64,000 nt of DNA from Bostrychus sinensis (taxonomy: Eukaryota > Chordata > Actinopteri > Gobiiformes > Eleotridae). The stretch is taken from the NCBI GenBank assembly GCA_020698575.1, contig CM036243.1, positions 36,879,488 to 36,943,487 of the forward strand, written 5' to 3'. The notes beneath the pieces are model-generated. The model ran no database searches. It was not told where the DNA came from and saw only the letters and a list, made by a program, of their open reading frames with translations. Below, in pieces: positions 60,801 to 64,000 of this stretch (the stretch's first letter is position 1; every line of letters starts with the position of its first letter). Both the position numbers and the translations under genes were made by a program.

Positions 60801-63800
60801 CGCCTGCAGGACTTTACACCACGGTACATAAGACAGAAAAGGTTTAGATCAGCGGTGGGGTCCGGGGCCCCCTGGGGGTCCGCGAAGGTACTGCAGGGGG
60901 GCCCCCAGAGGCTGTCTATATTAAGTACATACAAAGAAATTGAGTTTGAAATGCACTGTAAAAAACAATGCTGCAAAAACTCAAGGCATCCCTCAAGATT
61001 TTTGAGTTTTGGTGATCAACTCAAAATCTCAAGTTTTCAACAACAATTTTTTTACTCACCAAATTTAACGTTCATACGTCTAAAAACTTTAAATTTTAAG
61101 TTTTACTCACTATCTTTATTTTTTCCAATTCATCTTACAGCAACTGACTCCACTGTTCACAAAAAGTATTATTGATAATAATAAAAACTAAATATACTAC
61201 ATTTAACAAAAGAATAACTTTTTCTGAACACTGTAAGTTGGCTGTAAGATGAGTAAAAAAATAATGATAGAGAGAAAAACTTAAAAATTAGAAAAGTTTT
61301 TAGACGTATGAACATCAAATTAAGTGAAAGTGTGGAAAAAAACTTGAGATTTTGAATTGGCCCCAAAAATCTTGAGGGATCCTTTGCCTTGAGTTATTGA
61401 GTTTTTGCAGCATTTTAACAGTGTATTTGTTTAAAAATATAACTTTAAAACACTTTTTAGCCAATAATCAGTGTCTTTTGTAATGTTTTTAAAGAAATAT
61501 ATGGAGAAAAACATGAAAATAAAATTTGGGATTGAGGGAAGTTGTTTTGTTGGAGGTCCGCGTGGGATTTTGGTAAATTTAAGGAGGGCCGTGACGCTCC
61601 TGACTTTGGGAATGGCTGGTTTAGATGAACGAGGAGCAGCTGATGATTGAAATTATCCAGCATCAGTTTAATACTAAATGTGTAGAAATGTGCTTAAGAA
61701 ATGAGTCGGTAGAGACGTTTGCCCACAAACTCCGAAATTTGGTGGTTCAGTCCACGCTGCCGGCATTGCTGCTCTCATTGTGTCTTAAGGAAATTAATGC
61801 ATTATTAGTAAGCAAAATCAACTGGGCAGCTAAAATAAGTGATATGAAAATGAGTTAGATATTTTAATAATGACGCCAGTGTTCATATAATCTTTAGGGT
61901 TTAAAGTACAGTGCCAAGAATTTAACCTTATTGATGCGCCCAGGTCTGAAACACAGCAGGTCCATGTTGATCACCTCTGCTCCAGGATTTAACAGCGTTC
62001 ACATTTTTTGGGCTAGCAGTAAAATTAGGCTATTTTTTAAAACGAAACATGTCAGCCCAGTCCAAGTCCAGACTCTCAAACTTTGTCAAAAACTGTGATG
62101 AGATTAAAGACTGACATGGCAGGAGACAACGTGTAAAACCTAAAATATGTCAACATCATCATGAATAATAACAGAAACATCAGTAAAAACACTAAAGTCA
62201 TTATAAATTTAAATAAAAGAGACCTACTGTATAATGAGATGTCCTCCCACACATGCACTGAGCCCAGAGTTCAAGAGGCTGCCCTCTGGTGGCAGGGTCA
62301 GGCCCAAATCCATGACAGAAGTGTGGCTGCCAATGGTTAGTGGTCAAATGTCTCTGCTGACTGAGCTACTGCCGCCCCAAATGTATTTGGAAATAGTAGA
62401 ATATAGTATAGTGTATATAGTACTTTTATATATTATTGATATGGTTCTAGTTTTATGTTTTTTTTTTTGTTTTTTGTTTTGTCTTTGTTACTGTTATATT
62501 TGTGATGCATGTGATGCAGACATATTTCCTCTTGTGGGACAATAAAGTTTACTTTAGCTTAGCTTACATTATTTTTGTCCAAAGCAGTGAATAATTTCTG
62601 ATTTTTGTGTTCCAGTTTTCAAAGTGAAGGTGCTGAGCGTCACAGAGAGTTACTACGACAAATACGAGCTGGAGATAACTCAGGTCATCAAACTGGGTCA
62701 GTCCCCATCAGGACATCACTGTTACAGATTTTTGTTGCCTTTGTCCCAACTTTAATGAGACGTGTTGCTGCTGTCAGATTCAAAATGAGCTTTTATTGTT
62801 CATGAAATGGTAAAATATGTCTTTAACTGTTGGTTTTGTTCAGGGGACGAGGCTGGAGTCTTGGCCGGTCAGACCAGGATCTTCATGTCTCACGGAGCCT
62901 GCAGAGACGGTCTCAAACTGATCCAGAACCAGCACTACCTCATCATGGGCCCCCGAGACGACCAGTGGAACATCGACAGCACCACCAACAGGTGACACAC
63001 AGTACTACACACACAGAGGAAGAAGGTTTGTCTGTATGGTAATGTCTCCCTCTGGTGGCAGGTGTGTGTGTTTATGTTTGTTGACTGTGTTGTGTGTCCC
63101 TCTGGTGGCAGGTTTGTGTGTTTATGTTTGTTAACTGTGTTGTGTCTCCCTCTGGTGGCAGGTTTGTGTGTTTATGTTTGTTAACGGTGTTGTGTCTCCC
63201 TCTGGTGGCAGGTTTGTGTGTTTATCTTTGTTAACTGTGTTGTGTCTCCCTCTGGTGGCAGGTTTGTGTGTTTATGTTTGTTAAATGTGTTGTGTCTCCC
63301 TCTGGTGGCAGGTTTGTGTGTTTATGTTTGTTAACTGTGCTGTGTCTCCCTCTGGTGGCAGGTTTGTGTGTTTATGTTTGTTGACTGTGTTGTGTCTCCC
63401 TCTGGTGGCAGGTTTGTGTGTTTAAGTTTGTTAACTGTGTTGTGTCTCCCTCTGGTGGCAGGTTTGTGTGTTTAAGTTTGTTGACTGTGTTGTGTCTCCC
63501 TCTGGTGGCAGGTTTGTGTGTTTAAGTTTGTTGACTGTGTTGTGTCTCCCTCTGGTGGCAGGTTTGTGTGTTTAAGTTTGTTAACTGTGTTGTGTCTCCC
63601 TCTGGTGGCAGGTTTGTGTGTTTATGTTTGTTAACTGTGCTGTGTCTCCCTCTGGTGGCAGGTTTGTGTGTTTATGTTTGTTAACTGTGCTGTGTCTCCC
63701 TCTGGTGGCAGGTTTGTGTGTTTATGTTTGTTAACTGTGCTGTGTCTCCCTCTGGTGGCAGGTTTGTGTACATCCTGGGTAAATACTCGTGGGTGGAGCG

Positions 63801-63906
63801 CTGGCCTTCCCCTGAGGAGTGCACCACCAGCCCCAGCCTCAGAGCCAAGTGCGAGAGTCTGAGCGCCACGGCCACCGAGCTGTCCACGAACGCGTGCCGA
63901 CTGTAA
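23661..63906 (+). CDS. c3: Complement C3-like protein (thioester protein family), about 44 coding exons
   Basis: Coding exons: 23661-23722, 23817-23834, 24078-24113(?), 24792-24821, 25752-25941, 28124-28289, 31566-31636, 31714-31805, 33599-33681, 33765-33852, 33964-34066, 34708-34822, 35953-36069, 36186-36329, 38775-38987, 39090-39290, 39461-39613, 40296-40425, 41099-41167, 41412-41753, 44510-44726, 44897-44982, 47163-47302, 47452-47661, 47764-47824, 48362-48445, 48722-48925, 50551-50626, 50737-50899, 52447-52560, 52748-52901, 54010-54173, 54397-54549, 55377-55436, 56001-56091, 56190-56241, 58207-58294, 58615-58704, 58800-58905, 60564-60653, 60740-60823, 62616-62696, 62844-62991, 63762-63906. 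All phases join except at 35953-36069. The product (about 1,760 residues; human C3 has 1,663) is a secreted complement component with C3 order and C3-type phrases ([27 protein letters not shown]). C4, C5 and A2M fit less well. The changed thioester suggests an altered or lost opsonin function. Confidence 0.9.
24290..24402. repeat. (CTA)n microsatellite in C3-like intron
   Basis: An impure then pure ACT/CTA tract of about 110 bp. The Tyr-rich open frame spanning it is an artefact. Confidence 0.9.
25752..28289 (+). CDS. c3: C3-like MG1 exons
   Basis: Exon 25752-25941 encodes [18 protein letters not shown] and a [10 protein letters not shown] strand. Exon 28124-28289 encodes [20 protein letters not shown], which is close to the C3 VSLQSGYLFIQTDKTIY boundary between MG1 and MG2. 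Intron 25942-28123 holds a Tc1 element and a run of 11-mer repeats. The second exon's donor is immediately followed by a 2-kb minisatellite. Confidence 0.9.
26074..27640 (-). mobile_element. Tc1/mariner-family transposon, inactive, in C3-like intron
   Basis: The ends are inverted over about 70 bp; both contain 'aagatca(c/t)ttga' and 'cattttgcactgttg(a/g)atc'. On the minus strand, 27100-27309 encodes a Tc1 paired-type N-terminus ([20 protein letters not shown]), and 26674-26955 encodes a piece with [15 protein letters not shown], like the Tc1 WxxVLFSDE region. Stops and frame breaks between them show the transposase is dead. Length (about 1.57 kb) is normal for a full Tc1 copy. Confidence 0.8.
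28290..30355. repeat. 31-bp minisatellite starting at a splice donor, with 868-bp higher-order repeat
   Basis: About 66 units carry 'ccactcacagtataaaccct' and 'gtaggtcagaa/gtaggccagga'. The first unit begins at the donor of the MG1/MG2 exon (acag/gtcagaacc), so each later unit (tgtag/gtcagaacc) copies donor-like sequence. The diverged 'caccctcag' unit lies at 28484, 28701, 29166, 29352, 29569 and 30034. Pairs 28484/29352, 28701/29569 and 29166/30034 are each exactly 868 bp (28 units) apart. Confidence 0.95.
30535..30735 (-). repeat. Dispersed fish SINE-type repeat
   Basis: It contains 'tttttccttaccgagaagga', 'ggacagggatgtcctgggtc' and 'tgatactgggccatatagat'. An inverted copy lies at 38120-38400. 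The rest of 30356-31565 holds a poly-T run (30938-30961) and nothing else recognised. Confidence 0.6.
31566..33681 (+). CDS. c3: C3-like MG2 exons
   Basis: Exons 31566-31636 ([15 protein letters not shown]), 31714-31805 ([18 protein letters not shown]) and 33599-33681 ([20 protein letters not shown]) join in phases 0, 2 and 1. The last matches the C3 stretch GQWKIRAYYENSPQQVF...FEVKEYV at the MG2/MG3 boundary. No anomaly was seen. Confidence 0.9.
32186..32358. repeat. Small inverted-end MITE in C3-like intron
   Basis: The left 'gatgtaaccctagttctatg' pairs with the right 'catagaactggaattacatc' as imperfect inverted ends of a 170-bp element. Intron 31806-33598 also contains an inverted dispersed repeat (32420-32660). 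Confidence 0.45.
32813..33364. repeat. Copy of the 'aaggtcccctatt' MITE family
   Basis: It shares 'ttgaaatagtgttggactcc', 'tgcattggtatttcacattt' and the end 'gagacctttaac' with the better preserved, opposite-orientation copy at 54751-55238. Related fragments lie at 34960-35560 and 39850-40100. Confidence 0.55.
33765..34822 (+). CDS. c3: C3-like MG3 exons
   Basis: Exons 33765-33852 ([10 protein letters not shown] ... VVTITAR), 33964-34066 ([18 protein letters not shown]) and 34708-34822 ([16 protein letters not shown]) match the MG3 order of C3 (VLPSFEV, VTITARFLYGKKVEGTAFV, LVGKSLYVSATV). Phases 2, 0 and 1 agree. Confidence 0.9.
34360..34645 (+). repeat. Dispersed fish repeat (LINE/SINE 3' tail)
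   Basis: It contains the well-known fish phrases 'ttggtgactctaaattgccc', 'gtgagagtgaatggttgtct' and 'gtccaggatgtaccccgcct', and ends in (gaat)n. It is noncoding. Confidence 0.7.
35953..36069 (+). CDS. c3: C3-like MG4 exon with one-base frame shift
   Basis: The exon enters in phase 1 and must leave in phase 0, which needs a length of 3n+2, but it is 117 nt. The first half reads [19 protein letters not shown] (C3: GSDMVQAERSGIPIVTSPY) and the second, in another frame, reads [17 protein letters not shown] (C3: TKTPKYFKPGMPFDLM). Ten bases lie between the TAC of SPY and the TTC of FRD where nine are expected, so one base is surplus near 36007-36016. A second acceptor 4 bp downstream (exon from 35957) gives 113 nt and an open frame, at the cost of about 20 scrambled residues. 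Assembly error, true mutation and splice rescue are all possible. Confidence 0.8.
36186..36329 (+). CDS. c3: C3-like MG4 exon
   Basis: This 144-nt phase 0-0 exon encodes [20 protein letters not shown] and [10 protein letters not shown], like C3 NPDGSPAYRVPVAV...AKLSINTHPS. It is in frame with the second half of the preceding exon, which fixes the location of the shift. Part of the dispersed repeat seen at 13570 follows at 36570-36750. Confidence 0.9.
37655..38710. repeat. Inverted pair of degenerate GT/AC-rich tandem blocks around a SINE
   Basis: 37660-37830 has repeated 'gtaataagatttgtgtgtg' and 38540-38705 has its complement ('cacacaaatcttattacgca'). Between them is an inverted copy of the dispersed repeat seen at 30535. 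The arrangement suggests one about 1-kb element with subterminal repeats. Intron 36330-38774 shows nothing else definite. Confidence 0.5.
38775..39290 (+). CDS. c3: C3-like MG5 and start of MG6
   Basis: Exon 38775-38987 (71 codons) carries [20 protein letters not shown]. Exon 39090-39290 (67 codons) carries [26 protein letters not shown] and [16 protein letters not shown]. These match C3 MNKGRLLKAGRQV, FIPSFRLVAYYTL and VADSVWVDVKDSCVGS; the Cys is the one that links beta and alpha chains in C3. Confidence 0.9.
39461..41167 (+). CDS. c3: C3-like MG6/LNK exons and RGRR beta-alpha processing site
   Basis: Exons 39461-39613 ([20 protein letters not shown]), 40296-40425 ([29 protein letters not shown]) and 41099-41167 ([20 protein letters not shown]) match C3 [42 protein letters not shown] and QCP...RRRRS. 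RGRR followed by S is a furin-type R-X-R-R site, so the chain should be cut into beta and alpha chains as in C3. Confidence 0.9.
39618..39685. repeat. (CTA)n microsatellite at splice donor
   Basis: A CTA/CTG tract begins four bases after the donor of exon 39461-39613. Similar tracts follow exon 47452-47661 (47676-47712) and exon 58800-58905 (58905-58936). Confidence 0.85.
41412..41753 (+). CDS. c3: C3-like anaphylatoxin exon with Thr/Pro and collagen-like extension
   Basis: This 342-nt exon keeps phase (1 to 1). It encodes the C3a-type domain with all six cysteines in order (CC ... C ... C ... [26 protein letters not shown]). It then encodes [17 protein letters not shown], then [20 protein letters not shown], then four GLP and a GLG: eleven Gly-X-Y triplets. 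The GLP run is a 9-bp tandem (ttacccgga). The exon ends ATC A/GTGAGT. In ordinary C3 about 20 residues link the last cysteine to the LGLAR end; here about 60 non-homologous residues intervene. One triplet is GFG, and 11 triplets is too short for a stable triple helix without hydroxyproline or a trimerising partner. Confidence 0.9.
41754..42592. repeat. 21-bp minisatellite directly after the collagen-like exon
   Basis: About 40 units of acctgtagacctgaacctaa plus a, with variants agtcctgaacc and gacctgaggct. It begins within 15 bp of the donor. The period of 21 (a multiple of 3) leaves both strands open for hundreds of codons (PKTCRPE one way, GSGLQVL the other), which is not coding evidence. 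One displaced unit remains at 43484-43508, on the far side of the foldback insertion. Confidence 0.95.
42590..43330. mobile_element. Large foldback (palindromic) element inserted in the 21-bp array
   Basis: The left arm (42590-42920) and right arm (43000-43325) are near-perfect inverse copies. Matched landmarks include 'gttacactgct/agcaatgtaac', 'aaatcttttaatcaactt', 'atgccagtgtatgta', 'aaagtggatttttt' and 'tgtcaaagatta'. Arms are about 330 bp and the spacer about 80 bp. Array units flank the whole block (up to 43483), so it inserted into an existing array. Confidence 0.8.
43551..43640. repeat. 18-bp tandem repeat, five copies
   Basis: Five exact-length copies of cagcgctcaggacccctc, the fourth and fifth with one or two changes. 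Confidence 0.95.
44083..44500. repeat. Dispersed 11-mer (aaccaggacta) run before the alpha'NT exon
   Basis: Degenerate copies of the same 11-mer as the 4.2-kb array, in opposite orientation, extend to within 10 bp of the acceptor at 44509. Other runs lie at 260-360, 23850-23970, 24450-24700, 27670-27920, 41190-41280, 47345-47410, 52600-52690 and 55500-55740. Confidence 0.8.
44510..44982 (+). CDS. c3: C3-like convertase site, alpha'NT and MG6-alpha exons
   Basis: Exon 44510-44726 starts [23 protein letters not shown] corresponds to the C3a end LGLAR/S cut by C3 convertases. An acidic stretch ([14 protein letters not shown]) corresponds to the alpha'NT acidic region that in C3 contacts factor [13 protein letters not shown] matches FPESWLWNVEDL. 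Exon 44897-44982 has [16 protein letters not shown] (C3: LKDSITTWEILAVSMS). The convertase arginine is thus kept, downstream of the collagen-like insertion. Confidence 0.9.
45173..45948. mobile_element. TIR element (TTAAAGTTACACTGTGTAA ends) in C3-like intron
   Basis: The left end TTAAAGTTACACTGTGTAA and right end TTACACAGTGTAACTTTAA are perfect inverses over 19 bp. No transposase was recognised in the 776-bp interior. The terminal TTAA could be a target duplication or part of the repeat. The rest of intron 44983-47162 is AT-rich with nothing recognised. Confidence 0.65.
47163..47824 (+). CDS. c3: C3-like MG7 exons
   Basis: Exons 47163-47302 ([29 protein letters not shown]), 47452-47661 ([36 protein letters not shown]) and 47764-47824 ([15 protein letters not shown]) match C3 [51 protein letters not shown] and the CUB start. 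The FC Cys is the alpha-chain partner of the interchain disulphide. Confidence 0.92.
47880..48298 (+). repeat. LINE 3'-end fragment with ATT tail
   Basis: Broken frames show phrases such as [15 protein letters not shown] and [10 protein letters not shown] and 'ccaaagctctggaactcgtc', typical of the last part of a CR1/Rex-type LINE ORF2. It ends with 'aaaagtgctatataaa' and an ATT microsatellite. It is not expressed as a gene. Confidence 0.65.
48362..48445 (+). CDS. c3: C3-like CUB first-part exon
   Basis: An 84-nt exon, phase 1 to 1, encoding [20 protein letters not shown] and ETFINIRG. It lies between MG7 and the thioester exon, as in C3. Confidence 0.85.
48722..48925 (+). CDS. c3: C3-like thioester exon with GCVEQ instead of GCGEQ
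   Basis: The exon encodes [19 protein letters not shown] followed by a strand ending [12 protein letters not shown]. It aligns with C3 PSGCGEQNMIGM ... HYLDETEQWEKFG. The Cys (TGT) and Gln (CAG) that form the internal thioester are both present, but the central Gly is Val (GTG). The tight turn at that Gly is essentially invariant in thioester proteins, so bond formation is doubtful although the two bonding residues remain. Confidence 0.93.
49220..50415 (+). pseudogene. Broken LINE fragment (endonuclease and RT start) in C3-like intron
   Basis: A frame at 49250-49579 holds [18 protein letters not shown] (LINE endonuclease). A frame at 49759-50427 holds [12 protein letters not shown]...LFKKG and [20 protein letters not shown] (RT start). 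Internal deletions and stops make it defunct. It is followed by a poly-A run (50487-50503). Confidence 0.8.
50551..54549 (+). CDS. c3: C3-like thioester domain, remaining exons
   Basis: Exons 50551-50626, 50737-50899, 52447-52560, 52748-52901, 54010-54173 and 54397-54549 encode [84 protein letters not shown] and [20 protein letters not shown], matching the helical TED of C3. In C3 the segment is APVIHQEMIGG with the catalytic His; here it is [11 protein letters not shown], putting Ser at that position. AARSAR at the end of exon 54397-54549 keeps an Arg-Ser in the region where factor I cuts C3b. Confidence 0.92.
51125..51690 (+). pseudogene. LINE ORF2 3'-end fragment in C3-like intron
   Basis: The frame reads [16 protein letters not shown]-like [29 protein letters not shown] and [10 protein letters not shown], the usual end of the same LINE family as 49220-50415. 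Between 51700 and 52446 no recognisable feature was found. Confidence 0.75.
53010..53135 (+). repeat. SINE-like fragment
   Basis: It ends 'tggttgtgatcggaagggcatctggtgtaa', a common vertebrate SINE tail phrase. The rest of 52902-54009 is AT-rich with weak repeat resemblance only. Confidence 0.4.
54751..55238. mobile_element. MITE with perfect TTAAAGGTCCCC inverted ends
   Basis: A 488-bp element with TTAAAGGTCCCCTATTCTGC at the left and its near-perfect inverse at the right. The interior is noncoding. Related copies lie at 32813-33364, 34960-35560 and 39850-40100, all in introns of the same gene. Confidence 0.7.
55377..56241 (+). CDS. c3: C3-like CUB second-part and MG8 start exons
   Basis: Exons 55377-55436 ([17 protein letters not shown]3 FTVTAEGKGQGTLS), 56001-56091 ([21 protein letters not shown]3 VVTMYHAKAKDQLTCNKF) and 56190-56241 ([14 protein letters not shown]). 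Phases 0, 1 and 2 agree. Confidence 0.9.
56771..58110 (-). pseudogene. Inverted LINE copy (endonuclease, RT, 3' end) in C3-like intron
   Basis: On the minus strand: 58096-57604 endonuclease pieces ([31 protein letters not shown]), 57670-57254 reverse transcriptase ([20 protein letters not shown] and the FADDDVLL catalytic motif), and 57022-56771 the 3' end. It has several frame breaks. It belongs to the same family as the plus-strand fragments at 49220-50415 and 51125-51690. Confidence 0.85.
58207..58905 (+). CDS. c3: C3-like MG8 exons
   Basis: Exons 58207-58294 ([20 protein letters not shown]3 DATMSILDISMMTGFAPDT), 58615-58704 ([21 protein letters not shown]3 [20 protein letters not shown]) and 58800-58905 ([20 protein letters not shown]3 FNVELIQPGAVKVYAYYNL). 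The donor of the second (AAG/GTGGCC) is weak. Confidence 0.92.
58317..58545. repeat. Inverted-end MITE, same family as 7318-7543
   Basis: 'gtttggaggagcagacagga' at the left and 'tcctgtctgcttctccgaac' at the right bound about 230 bp inside the intron between two MG8 exons. Confidence 0.5.
59263..59350. repeat. 11-bp tandem repeat (ggggtcacaca), about 8 copies
   Basis: A perfect short array in intron 58906-60563, unrelated in sequence to the larger 11-mer family. The rest of this intron is AT-rich with nothing recognised. Confidence 0.95.
60564..60823 (+). CDS. c3: C3-like anchor region/start of C345C
   Basis: Exons 60564-60653 ([27 protein letters not shown]) and 60740-60823 ([21 protein letters not shown]) match C3 [32 protein letters not shown]...ACEPG. 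All conserved cysteines are present, plus one extra (DCC rather than NCF). Confidence 0.9.
60954..61423. mobile_element. Palindromic MITE nested in an older repeat
   Basis: The left 'cactgtaaaaaacaatgctg' and right 'gcattttaacagtg' ends, together with 'caaggcatccctcaagattt' and 'aatcttgagggatcctttgc', show near-full-length inverted symmetry over 470 bp. It splits a second repeat whose halves lie at 60850-60953 and 61424-61622 (gtggggtccg ... ggaggtccgcgtgg). Confidence 0.65.
62278..62378 (-). repeat. tRNA-derived SINE fragment (minus strand)
   Basis: On the minus strand it begins GGGGCGGCAGTAGCTCAGTC, followed by a box B-like region, then 'gccaccagagggcag'. It looks like a SINE head and lacks an intact tRNA cloverleaf. 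Intron 60824-62615 also contains a partial copy of the 7905 SINE at about 61690-61790. Confidence 0.5.
62616..63906 (+). CDS. c3: C3-like C345C (netrin-like) domain and stop
   Basis: Exons 62616-62696 ([20 protein letters not shown]), 62844-62991 ([25 protein letters not shown]) and 63762-63906 ([29 protein letters not shown]-stop) match C3 [28 protein letters not shown] and YIIGKDTWVEHWPEEDEC...QCQDL...GC. The stop is TAA at 63904-63906. After it, 'cgagctgcccacgaacgcat' nearly repeats the last coding bases, about 43 bp on. Confidence 0.92.
63011..63761. repeat. 50-bp minisatellite iterating the last intron's 3' splice site
   Basis: The phrase tccctctggtggca ends at 63060 and then every 50 bp to 63760: 15 occurrences with no length variation. 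Each is followed by g/gt(t/g)tgtgtg, and the fifteenth is the true acceptor of the last exon (cag/gtttgtgtac). The 14-mer tctccctctggtgg also matches 12 of 14 positions of the inverse CTCF core consensus. Confidence 0.95.
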
Positions 63907-64000
63907 CAACGCCAGGTTTACGAGCTGCCCACGAACGCATCGTGACCATAGAGCTTCTGTAAACATGGCTGCAACATAATGTAAAAGTTCAACAGAGGAA
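63907..64000 (+). other. Start of 3' UTR of the C3-like gene
   Basis: No polyadenylation signal is visible before the window ends. Confidence 0.6.

Noticed and set aside
62278..62378. Possible tRNA gene on the minus strand
   Set aside because: It has only the promoter-like start and box B; the acceptor stem does not close and a SINE body follows.
23661..63906. Identification as C4, C5 or alpha-2-macroglobulin
   Set aside because: A2M lacks the anaphylatoxin and C345C modules. C4 would be expected to have a second basic alpha/gamma cut and C4-type phrases. C5 has lost the thioester Cys and Gln, both kept here. C3 phrases fit best throughout.

Overview
The window is vertebrate nuclear DNA, almost certainly from a teleost fish. 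Genes are split into short GT-AG exons, introns are filled with fish-type SINEs, LINEs, Tc1, hAT and Harbinger-like elements, and tandem arrays are unusually abundant. No member of a bacterial or viral gene set was seen. All exon models below were built by hand from splice sites, reading phase and family resemblance; no alignment was run.

Layout. (1) 1-5242, plus strand: the 3' part of a TMEM132-family single-pass membrane protein gene. Its first intron in the window that is longer than 1 kb carries a 1.2-kb LTR-like insertion. (2) 7621-11451, minus strand: a complete four-exon gene for a secreted protein with the c-type lysozyme/alpha-lactalbumin fold. It has both catalytic acids replaced, a lactalbumin-type calcium loop, a Thr/Pro-rich mucin-like insertion and an RKKR basic site. 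(3) 11452-23660: intergenic DNA made of MITEs, a decayed LINE, a 21-bp array and a 4.2-kb array of an 11-bp unit. (4) 23661-63906, plus strand: a complement C3-like gene of about 44 coding exons (about 1,760 codons), complete to its stop codon.

The C3-like gene has the C3 domain order: signal peptide, MG1-MG6, an RGRR beta/alpha processing site, a six-cysteine anaphylatoxin domain, alpha'NT, MG7, CUB, thioester domain, MG8 and C345C. It departs from ordinary C3 in four ways. A Thr/Pro-rich stretch plus 11 collagen-like Gly-X-Y triplets lies between the anaphylatoxin cysteine core and the LAR convertase site. The thioester motif reads GCVEQ instead of GCGEQ. The residue aligned with the catalytic histidine is serine. 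One MG4 exon carries a one-base surplus that shifts the frame, although a cryptic acceptor 4 bp downstream would restore it.

Tandem arrays abut splice sites three times in this gene. A 31-bp array starts at the donor of exon 6, a 21-bp array starts next to the donor of the collagen exon, and a 50-bp array repeats the acceptor of the last exon 15 times. Two secreted, innate-immunity-type genes therefore lie next to each other, and both carry low-complexity extracellular insertions. This pair is the most novel-looking part of the window. Whether they act together cannot be told from sequence.
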